Part shown: piece after piece, positions 41,258 to 53,365 of the stretch
Numbering within the stretch: position 1 is the stretch's first letter
How the letters are laid out: each line of letters starts with the position of its first letter
DNA from: Clonostachys chloroleuca
Lineage: Eukaryota; Ascomycota; Sordariomycetes; Hypocreales; Bionectriaceae
DNA length: 64,000 nt
Direction of reading: 5' to 3'
NCBI GenBank assembly: GCA_037952775.1
Contig: JBANAY010000003.1
Location: 13,640,001 to 13,704,000 of the forward strand
Translations under genes and position numbers: made by a program
The notes under the pieces: model-generated
What the model was told of the DNA's origin: nothing
The model's database searches: none
Seen by the model: only the letters and a program-made list of their open reading frames with translations

Positions 41258-43612
41258 TTATGGGTGCTGATTTTCTTTGCCCCGTTTTTTTTTTGCATCC
41301 TGTTCTTCCTCCCAGAGTTTATAATACCCCCCTTTCCGGTTTAGTAACTCATCATGTGAGCCCTGTTCAAGAATTTGACCTTTTTCAACATAAAAGATTA
41401 TATCTGATCCCTCGATTGTTGCTAGTTGATGTGTTATGGTCAACACAGTCATATGCTGAAACGTATTTCTTATCCGGTTCCGAACTCGAAGTTCAGTGTC
41501 GCTATCGAGAGCACTGGTCGCTTCGTCGAGGAGAAGAATTTTCGGGTTTCTGATTAGTGCCATCGCGATAGCGACTCTCTTCTTCTGTCCTCCTGATAGT
41601 CTCGAACCAGCTGGTCCCACATTTGTTTCATAGCCATCCCGAAGCTCTTTGATATCATCATGGATACAGGCTGTCTGGCATGCCCATATGATTTCATCCA
41701 TGGTCGCGTCTTCTTTGGCTGACAGAAAATTGTCCTTCAAAGAGCTGTCAAATAGACGAGGTTCTTGGGTTACATATGCGATTGTCTCGCGGAGGCATTT
41801 GAAACTTATGTTCCGTATGTCCTCTCTGTTGATCGTAATTGCCCCACCACTCACTCCATAATCTCGCATAAGGAGATTGAAGATAGTCGACTTGCCTGCG
41901 CCGGACCTTCCAACAAAGGCAGCCTCATGCCCTTTTCTGATGTGGAATGAGGTGTCACGAATAATGCTGCCGTAGTAAACGTTCTCAAAAACGATGTCTC
42001 CGGACCCTTTGAGATCAATTCCACCTGATGGATCTCCAGTGGAACGCTCTGTCTTCAACAGCTTGTAAAGTATTTCCATGTTAGCCAAGAGCTGCTTAAA
42101 CTGTGCGAAAATGGCTCCGCTGGATTGAAGTGGCGCAGTAGCCTTTGCCCAGTAACTCATACAAATGAAAATGCTGTCAGTGCGATTGGTATCCCGCTGA
42201 ATCATGTAAACAAAGCACATTGCTTGCCCGATCTCTAGACAATTGAGCTGAAGAAAGCTTCGTTTTCTATTTGTCCATGAAAGCTTCCTTATACCTTCCT
42301 GCCAATTGGCTAGCGCCTCTAAATACTCCTGTGTTGCTTTAGCTTGAGCCATAAGATGATTTACGAGTGGCCAATTAGAGAAGAAATCGGATGCCCGATG
42401 TTTATTCTCCCCAAGGAGCGTGATAATTTCCGAAACTTGCGCGCTCTCATCGTTGCACACCGTAATGTATATATAGATGATCGCTGACGTGAATAGGATA
42501 TATAGCACTACTTTGTCGAATATAATTTGGACTGTCATGGCCATACCAGAAACATCTAATATTACTCCAATTATGGTGATGGAATTTATCACCACGAGGC
42601 GAATGGAATCGGAGTAATTAAGTATTGAGTCCAAACTGCCGGAATTTTTGTCCTTATGGTATTCGTAAGGAAGCCACATTATATGAGAAAATATAACTTT
42701 GTGAGCATTCCATTGATAAAAATCCATGACTTTGTCCTTCGCCTGTTGCTCGATCATGGTGTTGGCGAGATAAATGAGATGAGGAACGAACCACGCGATC
42801 AATGAGCTTATGTCAGGCTGCCGGAGGAAACCACCGAGCTTGTATGGAACCCAAATCATAAAGAAAATACTGGCCAAACGGATTGCGATCAGGATGATGA
42901 GGGAAATCTGCATCCAAAAATCCCAGGGAGGCATAAGGAGAGGCCAAAGAACTGACAACCGCTCTTTCATCCAAGCTGCCTTATTCGCTGTGTTGCGGAG
43001 AAGCGGTTGTGCCTCCTCATCAGTTACTCTCGGGTTCGACCTGGTACGGAGTGCTGTAGTGGTGGGGAGCAAGATTTGGAAGATCCATCGCAAAGCGTGG
43101 ACCAAGAGGAATCCTATGCTATAGTTGCTGAAGTAGGCCAGGAAGGTGCCTAGATCTAGGAGGCCGGATATAAACCAAGCCGCCATGAAGCTGTGCCAAG
43201 ATGGGGAATTTTGTATCCAAGCCGATAGTATAATAATCTGCCATAAAATAATCTGCCAAACGCTGGTTTCTGCGAGTAATACCTTCAGAATTGAAGTTAG
43301 CTATATTCCACTAATTTTGTAACAAGGGTCGCACCATTAAATTCCCACCGCCTTTCTGCCCTATGACGAGACCAATCCCAAATTCAAAGACCTATTGCCC
43401 GGTAAGTCCATATTGGATAACGCATGGGGGGATATACTAACATAGGTCAGCAAAATGAAAACTGGAACCAGTTTCACAACACTCGTGTATGGGGCGGAAT
43501 GTTTGACATGATAAATGTATACGAAAGCTTCTAATCCAAGGAAAATAATGATGACAGCAATTGGACATGCAGTTGTCAAGAGAATGCTGACTATGTCACC
43601 AGGAGAAGGCAT
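41258..43612 (-). CDS. HMT1-like half ABC transporter (vacuolar type), two exons
   Basis: The main frame (43186-41258, 642 aa) has a six-helix ABC membrane domain and one nucleotide-binding domain. Its motifs are Walker A GRSGAGKST (426-434), the Q-loop VTQEPR, signature RLSGGQKKR, Walker B ILLLDEATSALD and the switch histidine ITHQ. Coding character extends upstream of that ATG (IIILSAWIQNSPSWHSF), and a separate 57-codon exon at 43612-43442 (MPSPGDIVSILLTTACPIAV...) ends at a GTTAGT donor in phase 0. Joined to an acceptor at about 43301 it yields about 737 aa. The extra N-terminal helices are the TMD0 expected in HMT1/ABCB6-type transporters, which load glutathione or phytochelatin conjugates or cadmium into the vacuole. 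The exact acceptor is uncertain (43301, 43253 and 43238 all keep frame). Substrate is inferred from the family. Confidence 0.8.
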
Positions 43613-46600
43613 ATCGATCGATATCGTAAATAAGTATAGGGAAGAATGATATGGGCTGAAGAAAAAGGTACAGGAAGGACGGTGGGAAGAAGGTAGGTCT
43701 CTACCCTCACAGTACTTCGTCGGGAAGAGATTCTATACTAGTTGAGAGAGCAGTGGCAACGTTGAGGCTCTGTAGGTATTTCTTTATTGGCTAACCAAGG
43801 TGCCATTATGACTCTGCTCGCTTGGACCCTGTACTTGGCGCTGCGCGGCCCACATCTCAACTGAATGCGGGCGTCTCTGCGGCAACGCTGCCATGTCGAG
43901 ACTACAGAAGTTCTCTTGGCAGTCGGCTTTGGCTTGCTATATGCTCTAGAAAAGGATGGACGTGGGGGATTCTGGGAGCACTGTTAAGGGACAATGATAT
44001 GCGGAAACGCCACCCTCAACCCTTGGCGAACACAAACAGTAAGGACGCAAGGCCACCGTGGTAAACACGAGCGTAGTTGAGGGGTAGACACGTTGCATGA
44101 GCAAATTTTATTTTGCCGCATTAGCGTTCTTTTCTCTTTATATGGGCCACAGCCGCTCATATCCCAGGCCTAAGAATAGCCTAGGTAGCTCTTAAAGGTG
44201 GTCAGACATAAGGAGAAGGACGATCAACAGGTCAATGGTTAGATATACGCCTCCACCAATACAGGACTTTATGTGACTCCATACGTAGTAAGTCCCCGCG
44301 GCACTATTGGCACTCTGGGGTTGTCCCCTCTACCGAACCCCAACAGAAACACTCCCTCCATGCATCTCTTAGGCCCACAAGCGATACCAACGAAGTAGAC
44401 CAGTCACAAAGAAGCGTGCATCTTAGTTTGGGGCATTTGCCGCCTCGTCGCTCACAGCATCCTTTCGAGGTCGCAGTACCTGAGCCAATCACACCTTCTA
44501 AAACAACCAGAATGTAGTTTCCTCTTGCCTCAAGCAGGGTGATGCGTAAAATGAAGGCTCAAGTACGTTCAGATAACCTTTGTGGGCTACATCGGAGGCA
44601 GTCTGCCCACCTAGGCTTAGAAGTCCTTAGCAGCACTAGCCATACTGCCACCCATCGAGAATCATTTCATCAGCTGGCTCATCTCAAGCAGGGGAGCCGC
44701 TACCAATTGTTGCATCAATGCAGTGCAAGGTTCCAGGAACAGCCTGGAGGCGTTGATGGCCCTAGACAGGCCAGACGGAGGCTGGAAGCGAACGAAAGGG
44801 CGGGACTTGTAACTCATTCCGTCGCGGTGGGCCTCATAGCTCCATAGCACCTTCATGCCGGAAATACAACTTCTTCTCATCTGCCACGTCTACGTATAGT
44901 AGGGACACGCTACGAGCCATAGTCCGCTCTGGAGCGGTAGTATGTATCGCGGCGCATACCTTGCACTAGACATGGATCATCTTGCAGGCGATACGGTCAA
45001 TCGGAGGGAACAGTAAAGGTCTTAACCTCCTATGACATACCAAGGCCGAGGCAGTAGGTACAAACCCTTTAGGGTGAGTGACTTCGTGCTCTCCTCCAAA
45101 GTACCTTAGACTTGCTGGGTAAAACAGAGGGGGCGGGGGAGCAGTTGACCAACATAGCCAGTCGCAGGCCGTCGTTGCACATTAAATTAAGCTGCTGACA
45201 AGGATATCATTGGTCCACTTCTCAGTACATTACTAGCTCTTATGGACCTACTAGCGACAGATCTCATCCGATGTGCAGGCTTAGTACAGAGTACTTACGT
45301 AAGTACCAAGCACACTTTAGACATAACGGAACGTTTTGGCTCCTTGCCAAGTGGGTACCGAAAGGGTGTGGGTATCGAGTGCATATGAAATGGGACAGTC
45401 GCCATGCCAAGACAGGGATGAGATGGCGGTAGAGGTGTTCCAGGGGAATTTACGGTATAATCTAGGCTCTCCTTAGCTGAGTGCTACTGTAACCCTTCTA
45501 GTTAGATCTAAGTGAAGCTTTGGACATGCTTATGCACTATATGCAATTTGCTAATACTGCATTATTTTTTATCCGCACTATATCCAGCCGCACATCGGCC
45601 AAAATAGCTTCTTTTAGTAACTTGTAAAAAAACGGTTGGGGGACACTGTACAGGGCGACTTTGCCATTACAACGAATCAACCCGTCATGAACACTCCCTC
45701 GTGTACAGCTAGCCAGTCAGCTAATCAGCCCGAAATTGAAGCATTTGATAAGGGGTTTACTACGGTGGAAGGAGACCAGCCCCCTTCCGTCGAGCCCCCT
45801 TGGCGTCCGTCGTTTGGGCTGCTGCCTGTGCCGAAGGCCTTAAGCTTGGCATTACTGACAACTCGCCACGCAGCAGATGGAACGAGACGGGCACTGCGTC
45901 GTCGCGTGGCATTGCATTGCAAATGGATATGTTTACTAGGTAAGATCAGATTTCCTCCTGTGCTCACCAGCGTCAGCTGCACATCACCCACCGACGTACC
46001 ACACTTGCTCCCTATCGTCTCGTATTGGGCTCTGGACACACCTCCATCTCCAGCGCAGTGGATGGAGCTGTGGATGGAGCTGTGGATGCAGACGCAACGG
46101 TGAGCATCTGGTTGGTAGCGAGCGTATGTGCACCTTGCGAAACGGCTTGTCTACCGCCTTGTGCAGTTAGGCTGGGTCCTTGCTGACCTGTAGCCTGAAC
46201 AAGGAGGTCATCGTCGGGGTTTGTTGATTCTTTTTAGAGTACTTGCGCCCTCGCTCGTACCCTCCCCTTGCAGAACACCAAGATGGGGAGATAGGAACTA
46301 CACATAGTATGTATACTGATACATATCACGGGACATTAGTTCGAGATGAGTACCCAGCAACACCCCATCGCGATCGTCAACGTTCTTCGTTGTATACGCG
46401 GTGCGCGTTCTGTTGAGGCCACCTCCACAGATGATGTTAGGTCTTTGGGCATGCTGAGAATCGGATATAATCTTTACTACCGCGAGAAATGCGCTGAAAC
46501 AGTCGGCTTTAGAGAGAGTATGTAACTGTTTCATTTTTGATACAGTCATCAGAAGCAACAATTGTTAAGCTATGGTGAAATCACCAGCATCAACGCCCCA

Positions 46601-47339
46601 TCATAAAGCCTAGCCTGCTTCTTCAATATCGCCAAGCACCTCTGGGTCTATATCCTCCCGGACACCCCGGAACACCATAGACATCCCCTACAATCCATAA
46701 AATACCTAGATTTTATCAGCGAAAATCATTCCGTGTGATAATGAATGCTTTCCACGTTAACAAAGGGCTAGGTGCTAAAACCGCCCGCTGTCGATATCTT
46801 GAAGTACGCCGAATTGATCAACCCCAAGGCATCCAAGAATCAAAGCAAGAGTCGCAGCAGTGCGTTATTGGCAGTTACATTGTTTGTTGGTTGGTTTTCG
46901 ATCAAATCCACCCCGGGACCGCTTATGTACAGACGCAGGAGTATTAGCAGGCCTAAACTTTCCGCTATACATAACTGTAATGTATGTAGAAGTAGAATAT
47001 AATTACAGAGAAAACATGAAGGACTAAAATATAGACCAGTAGAAGATATCAAATCTGATATAGCTCAACGACATTTCACCTATGACATGGCGCATCACTG
47101 TCGAATATCACATTGGCGGATCGGATTCTTTTACCTGGACCACCGGCTAAACTGCGGCGTATTGATTAACCACGGGCACCATCATCCATATAAACCCAAA
47201 ATTCTAACGTGTCATTCTCAACACGAGTAAGATTTGCGATGCCAACGGCTTTGCTGCCATTGGGCGCGTCGGGCTTTGCCGCTAATATTTTGATAAAGCA
47301 AACTTATCTATTGCCCTTTGTGCCTTTTCAATGCCTGTC
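43613..47339. other. gene-poor region (3.7 kb)
   Basis: No intact gene was recognised. A frame at 45636-46103 is long but compositionally poor and ends in a short tandem (TGGATGGAGCTG). A dispersed repeat fragment lies at 45186-45285. This block resembles degraded intergenic DNA. Confidence 0.45.
45186..45285 (+). repeat. dispersed repeat fragment, copy 1
   Basis: AATTAAGCTGCTGACAAGGA here resembles AATTAAGCTACTGACAGGGA at 61586-61605. The next 70 bp keep partial similarity in both (ATTGGTC..., then ...GATCTCATC...TGCAGG). It is probably a remnant of a short dispersed element. Confidence 0.45.
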
Positions 47340-47900
47340 CTACCACCCCTTGACCTCCCTCCTAGTACTTAAGCCCGCGAACGCCGCTACGTCGGCATCC
47401 GACGTCCTGCCCTTCCCCAGAGCGAGCAGCCGCTGCTGCGCTTCGGTGCTATCGATGGCGATAATAGAGACGGGGTAAACTTCGATATTGCCATGCTCAG
47501 AAGGACGACGAGGGGGGTTTTGTGAAGGTAGACCGGTTTGGGAGTGGCAATGCGAATGAGGGCTAGGAAAGACCTCATCTTCCTGGAGAGGCTCTTGATC
47601 GGACAGTAGCCTGGACACCATTTGCACAGCATCTGAACCGCGTCCATCAAGTCCTGACTATCGAGTGTGGAGGCGGAGGCCTGTTCCCTGCCTTCCTCCA
47701 TGGCCGTAATTGTGACACTGGTGTCCTCCATGATCAGGTAGCGTCCGTGACCATAGCGTCTGGACCCTTGTTGTATTCGCTGTCTTGGCAGGTCGCGGCG
47801 ATAACCTGGCGGTAGTTCTCGTCGTCGTCTGCCCCTGCGTGCCTAGACTTGAGATGCAGCACGTAAAAGTCGACGTTGAAGAGGGGAAAGCTACTCGATT
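47340..47900 (-). pseudogene. broken gene of unknown family
   Basis: Three consecutive minus-strand segments have strong protein character but lie in different frames. FNVDFYVLHLKSRHAGADDD followed by ENYRQVIAATCQDSEYNKGP lies near 47770-47885. METHionine-initiated MEDTSVTITAMEEGREQASA followed by STLDSQDLMDAVQMLCKW lies near 47610-47731. HGNIEVYPVSIIAIDSTEAQ followed by QRLLALGKGRTSDADVAAFA lies at 47350-47500. At least two small indels separate them. I do not recognise the family. Confidence 0.5.
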
Positions 47901-47940
47901 GCGGTGGGAGGGAAGGGCGAGTTGAAGATCGAGATTATTG

Positions 47941-49020
47941 AAACCTACTTTGTTGATGGATATTTTCGCTGTCGTAAGTTAGTGTGAGATTGGAGTCTTG
48001 GTTGTTACTATAGTCGTGATATTTCAACTACGAGGAGCGGCCTGTAAGATGGAGAAGAAGAATGAATTCACTGCATCCTACTAGAAGATATTCATATTCA
48101 AATCCTCTTCACCGAATCACAGGCCAGCGAGCTAGGTCTGGTTGATGCCACCTGATGGGATTAGAATCTAGACAAAGAGAAGTGAATGACATTCATGTGC
48201 GATAAAATCACGAACACAAAGAGCTTGCGGCATAATCAAAGTAAAGGTGTACTGAAGCACTGACAAAACAAAGCCTTTGACTCACCATCTGATGAACTAA
48301 GACGATGACTGGTATCCGCTGATTTGGGTTCGCCTTGAGATGCACTGCTGTTGCTGTTGTCAAGAATGTGACCTGAGTCCAAAAAGAGGGAAGCTGAATA
48401 AGAATTTCATTGTCGACTGAAATTATGTACCTCGCCTAGGGTGTTAGCTTTCTCCACTTCACGTCTTTTTTATTGCACATCGGGAGCGTGAGTCTTCTGG
48501 CCGAAATGCGCTAACAGCGAGTACCAGGTTCATTCCGTACGGGGCGCGTTGCTGGCGCTCAACAAAGTAACAGAGTAACAGAGTAACGGAATTGGCCTCA
48601 GCGCATTTAGACCGCTCTAGCTGCTAGAGCGCTACTTGTGGAGACTACTTGACGCGAGGTGTGCCGAATGCCCTACAACCCTAGGTACGCTGGTGGGTCA
48701 AAGGGGAACCTGCATGAAAAGGAACCTGTCCATTAGCGCCAAATACCGTGCTGTGGCAAGTACCACGCAAAGCTAGCGGGAACCTACAGGGCTTAGCGTG
48801 GCAGCACGGCCACACACAGCCCTTGCTGAAGCTCTCCAATGGTTCATCTACGAGGCTGTGCGATGAAAGCCCAAGGCAAGTATATAAAGGACCGCTCGAT
48901 CTACCCAGCTATTCTCGCTCGCAATGCCATTACCAAGTGTTTACTCCCCCAGCAACACCACTTTACGAGTGTCGATACCAGAGCCACAATCCCTTCAGAA
49001 TTCCTCAACCAACCCCCAAG
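47941..49020. other. intergenic region and upstream region of the vWA gene
   Basis: No gene recognised. The short tandem AGAGTAACAG occurs near 48572-48588. A plausible TATA-like TATATAAAGG is at 48880-48889, about 130 bp upstream of the ATG at 49021, and CT-rich sequence follows, as in many fungal promoters. Confidence 0.45.
48880..48889 (+). promoter_or_regulatory. TATA-like element of the vWA gene
   Basis: TATATAAAGG lies 132-141 bp before the ATG at 49021, with CT-rich leader sequence between. Position and sequence fit a core promoter; transcription was not shown. Confidence 0.4.
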
Positions 49021-50011
49021 ATGTCGTTTTTCGGATCCTTCAAGGAAGCGTTCTCGAAGCAGAGCTCCAACAACCCCTTCTTCCAGGATTCTAAGGATAC
49101 TCGTAAGTACTTCCCTGAATTGCTCTCTCAACCCGCCTTTTCCTAACTTTGATCTCCGGGAATAGCTTCAGATCCGCCTCCAGCATACACTCAGGACGCT
49201 GCACCTGTCGCTCAGGCATCTTCTTCTCTCAACGTTCCTCACGCCCCTTCTGCAGCCTCAAGTAGGGCGAGTAGGATCAGCAGGGACATGGTCACGAATG
49301 ACGATGACCCGTATGCTTTCCTTACCTCCTTCGATACAATCTTCCTCATCGACGACTCGTATTCCATGACCGGTTCAAGGTGGGAGCAGGTCCCGACAGG
49401 TTCTCAAGAACATCGTCCCCATCTGCACCAAGCGGGACAAGGACGGCATCGACCTCTACTTCATCAACCACAGGTCCAACAACACGGGAGACGCCAGCGA
49501 GGGTAAGGCCGATGGCGGCTACTACAACATCTCCAACCCGGACACCGTCACCAAGATCTTCAACGGCACCCGCCCCTCCGGATCCACCCCCACGGGCGGG
49601 CGCCTGAGGAGCATCCTGAAGCCTTACCTCGACAAGCTCGATGCGTCCGGGGACCCTGAGTCGGTGAAGTCCCTCAACATCATCGTAATTACCGACGGGG
49701 TACCCACCGACGACCCGGAGAGCGTCATCGTCCAGGCCGCCAGGAAACTCGACGACATGGACGCCCCCCTGTACCAGGCCGGCATCCAGTTCTTCCAGGT
49801 CGGCAGCGATGTCTCCGCCAGCAAGTCTCTCAAGGAGCTCGATGACGACCTCGTCAAGCAGGGCGTTCGCGACATGGTGGACACCTGCTCGTGGAAAGCC
49901 GACGGCGCAAAGGGTGCCGCCAGGGGAGAACTTTCTGCGCCGCAGGTTCTCAAGGCCGTTCTTGGAGCCGTGGTGCGCAAGATTGACCGGGCTTCCACCC
50001 CAGCCGTATGA
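49021..50011 (+). pseudogene. von Willebrand factor A-domain protein, broken by one base
   Basis: Exon 1 (49021-49102) starts MSFFGSFKEAFSKQSSNNPF. An intron (49103-49165, GTAAGT, CCTAAC branch, AATAG) joins in frame to PSDPPPAYTQDAAPV, which contains a PPAY motif. The vWA core follows with FDTIFLIDDSYSMTGSRW, the D-x-S-x-S MIDAS loop. Just after it the frame is lost at a CCC run (49392-49394); one extra C would explain it, because the other frame resumes at once with LKNIVPICTKRDKDGIDLYF. It continues to SLNIIVITDGVPTDD and ends DRASTPAV at 50011. The GC-rich codon use is uniform across the break, so this is either a very recent mutation or a sequencing error. Family members are fungal intracellular metal-dependent adhesion-domain proteins of unclear role. 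Confidence 0.75.
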
Positions 50012-51770
50012 AGAATTCCTCGTTGAACGTGGCATCTTTCAGGGCTGAACATATTTCCTCTGTCTTCTTCTTTTCTTGAATGTGTCGTTATCACCTATTG
50101 TTGGCCTTGATAGATTGAATTCAGAGCAATCTGACATTAGAAAGAGGACAAGAAGTCGACAGGCTTCTATCGTCCCGGTTAGAGTTTACGGTAAAGATGC
50201 TATTACAGCAGGTTGGAAAACAGCACTCGGAAGGACCAATATCCACGGAGTAGTACACAGTTTTCTGGAGCAATAAACTTTTTCCATGCACAAAACTTGT
50301 CTTTGTTGAATCTTGTGACTAATTCCCTATAAAACTCCTAGTTGTAGCATAAGAATACTGAGTCGGGGCGCACTTGTCAAACCGGCCAAATTAGATAAAT
50401 TAGCTATTTTTCAGTATCCGTAAAAAACAACATCCTTTTTACCCCTTCTTATTTTCACCTTTGAAAATCCCCTCTTTGAAAGATGAGTCTTTTATCTATG
50501 TTACGGCGGCTACGATAGGTCAAATGACTAGCTGTAAACATGAACTATTTGATCAATTGAGAATACACACAAAACTCAAAACCTCCTTTTCATAGCTGTT
50601 GTGGAAGGTTGTTAGATTTTCGTGTGGTTAGCAGTCAGTATTTTGGGCTCGCCAATAGCCGTGGTGTTGTTCGTTTTTCCCCCAACACAATACTCTTTGA
50701 TATTGAGACCTGACTGGCGGGAGACATAAAACCCGCGTCCCTTTCCTTTTTGACCGTACCGCCCAAAATAAAACAAAACGCCAAGCAAAGATGAGAAAGG
50801 CTGATAGAAACCAGGAGAAGCCCCCTTGTCCCCCTTCCTCAGCCACGAAAGATATCCTATTTCTGTTGTCTCTTTTCCGGCCCCTCCATGAATCAAAAAG
50901 TATAACCCATCCCAGTATTTCCATCGACTATTACTTCCCCTGGGTCGAAGTCGCTTCGGAATCTAGGCGACGCAAGTACAGAACCTCTCCTTTAGGGCTT
51001 TGATAGCTGCTTTTGCCACGGCTTCGTTGCCTTTCTTGTACGCGATAACGATGCACGGGATAGGTACACTTATTTCAACACCTTCAGAAGATGGCGCCGG
51101 GGAAGGGTAGAAGAAACAAATGCGCCGATTCTCACTAAACCGTCTGGAATAGAAGACTGAACGGGCAGGGCGTCTTCCTGCACGCCTATATGCCGGTGCG
51201 GGGAGGGGAGAGAAGATATATACCATATAGTCCTGTGGTGCCCCAAATACGAAACCCAGCGTACAAATCTCAAGACGCAGAGACCAATACGGACCCGATG
51301 AGACCTGGATATTACGGCACCTTCCGGCCTTATGACTCGAGGGTCCGTTACAAGGGCTCTTTTGACCGCGTTCGCGAGTAGTCTGAAGTCGTACAACAAA
51401 CCTCTCTTGAATTCTAGATCCCAAGTACGAATATCGCTATGGATGAGTGTATTCATCACTTTGAGGGCAGAGCAATTGAGAAGGTAATCATCAAGTCGAA
51501 GCCAAGGCCAGAAGGGTTCAAAAGTCTGGGCTGTAGCTACGGACATGTCACCAGCAGGGTTGTCACTTCCAAAACAAGGCGTGGCTGAGTGACCGACTAT
51601 GTTGTATCTGATGGGAGCTTTGTGATGGATATTGGCTTCTTGACACCAAAATTCTATTGAGTCTGTTGGGGCGTGTACGGTGAGCAAGCCTCAGGCGGTA
51701 CGAAGTACTGTGATCACGTCGCGCATGCTTCTCAGGGCGTGGTATTGTTGGCTGGTGTTGGCTTGACATC
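50012..51770. other. no supported gene
   Basis: Frames on both strands at 50960-51690 overlap one another and lack motifs. I could not decide whether they are part of the retrotransposon relic that follows. Confidence 0.4.
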
Positions 51771-51880
51771 GTGGAAGTTGTAGGTGTGGGCTGTGGAAGT
51801 CGTAGGTGTGTTGGGTTATAGAAGCCGTGCGTGTGTTGGGCTGTGGAAGTCGTGTGTGTGTTGGATTGTGGAAGTTGTGA
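51771..51880. repeat. imperfect tandem repeat, units of about 22-31 bp
   Basis: Five variants of GTGGAAGTCGTAGGTGTG alternate with TTGGGCT or TTGGATT linkers. The array borders the retrotransposon relic. Confidence 0.7.
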
Positions 51881-53060
51881 TTTCAGCCAACATGCCATTT
51901 GCATCCATCAACCAAACCCTCGCAGGCAGAGCCGCATTAACAGTATCATACCGGGTTCTACCAGGTCGGACGGAACCCAAAACTACCCTTCAACCACATT
52001 AGGTCCTGCGGCATCTATGTGGAGGAGCTCCATTGGGTATTCTCCCTTTCTGCCTGAACCGTTGTGCGGCTTTTCAGTCATTCGCCCTTGCAGGCAGGGA
52101 TTGCAGGGTTCTCGTGGTTGTCCATCTCGAGTGCCGAGGCTTGCTTCTTAAGCCGCCGTAAATTCGCATCACTGAGATGAGCCAGTCGGTGGTGCCAGAA
52201 CGTCATCTGTGGACTGACGGGGTAGGCTGGAAAAGACAGGTTCGTCCATTAGGTCGTCAACATCGTGGTATTTGCTTGCGGTGTACCAGCTCCTCTTCCT
52301 TTCTTTGTTGCAGATACTCGCACCCTTGCTTTGAAAACTCGACTTTGGCTCCTCGTTCGAGTAACTGAAGCACGCATATGAAGTTTGCTTGTGCAGGCGG
52401 GACAAAGAGGACATTGTCAAGAACGAGCCATTTCCTTCTGCCGCGTGCATTGCACAGAACATTTACCGTCCCTACCCTGAGGGAGATGTGGTTGCATCAA
52501 CGCTCCTAAGTGCGGGCCCATGATACATGCCCATCTGAACAAACTTCGAGGCATCGTTGCATACGTGCTGGGCAGCACTACTGTCGACGATCCAGGCGTC
52601 GCGGATCGGGTGCGTTCTCATAACCATCATGGCGGGGGTGTGGGTATATGCGGCGCCACTGCGCTCGACGCAATGCCCAAATGCCGCATTGGCATCCTCT
52701 CCTGTAGCCTTGAGCACCATGAAAATAGGCTTCTTCGGGTCTTTCGGACTAGCCGCATCGTCATCCTCGTCATCAGTGGAGTGCTGTCTCTTGAACGGCT
52801 TTCGACTGTTGGCTTGCGAGGCCCGTGCCCTTGGCTTGTATACCTTTTCGTCTTTCCCTTGGCCATGTAGCTTCGGATTTTTCTTGAAGCCCTCGGTTTC
52901 GACGTGGTAGGGCTTTCGGTAGGAGCAGTAGGCAACATTGTCTGTTTCGATCCGGCATGTGGTTCCATTGGCGTTATTGTCGCTTGGGCACTTGCCACCG
53001 TCCTCTCAGGCTTCTTTGTCTGCCGCCCCTTCGCCCTAAACTGGGACTAGAGTCTTGACA
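51881..53060 (-). mobile_element. Ty1/copia retrotransposon relic
   Basis: Minus-strand pieces follow the copia gag-pol order. A degraded zinc knuckle (VAYCSYRKPYHVETEGF, in which the family has C-x2-C-x4-H-x4-C) lies near 52905-52960. A protease segment (DAWIVDSSAAQHVCNDASKF; the active D-S-G appears as D-S-S) lies near 52540-52605. The GAG-pre-integrase region LAHLSDANLRRLKK lies near 52130-52180, followed by IPACKGE, a relic of the integrase zinc site. Stops and frame changes are frequent, and reverse transcriptase and RNase H were not seen, so it is dead and truncated. LTRs were not identified. Confidence 0.65.
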
Positions 53061-53365
53061 GTTCGTGCGGGAATCAAGTTTCGAAGAATACACATAGGGA
53101 TAAGAACTTGAATGAGAAAAATCACCTTTCCGGAGGGGTTGCAATCCATTTTATTGAATATTGAGCATTACTAACGGATGACGGGGCCGGGGGACCGGTT
53201 GCTTCACATTTCTGGCTGTCTGGATACGCCCTAGTATATGTTGTCTCACAGAGCCAAAGCATTAAGATACAATGCACCCCACTGTTAATAAACATAGCGA
53301 ACCATCTTACGCACGTTGCCATAACAGTAAAAGGGTAGCCATAGTGTCAGCTGTGGTTTCATTCA
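53061..53365. other. intergenic region
   Basis: It holds the 3' flank of the beta-lactamase-family gene. No coding signal seen. Confidence 0.4.

Noticed and set aside
45636..46103. 155-codon frame as a gene
   Set aside because: Composition changes along the frame, there is no domain, and the end is a short tandem repeat.
49346..50035. 229-codon minus-strand frame over the vWA gene
   Set aside because: GC-rich codon bias of the sense gene keeps antisense frames open; vWA motifs are on the plus strand.
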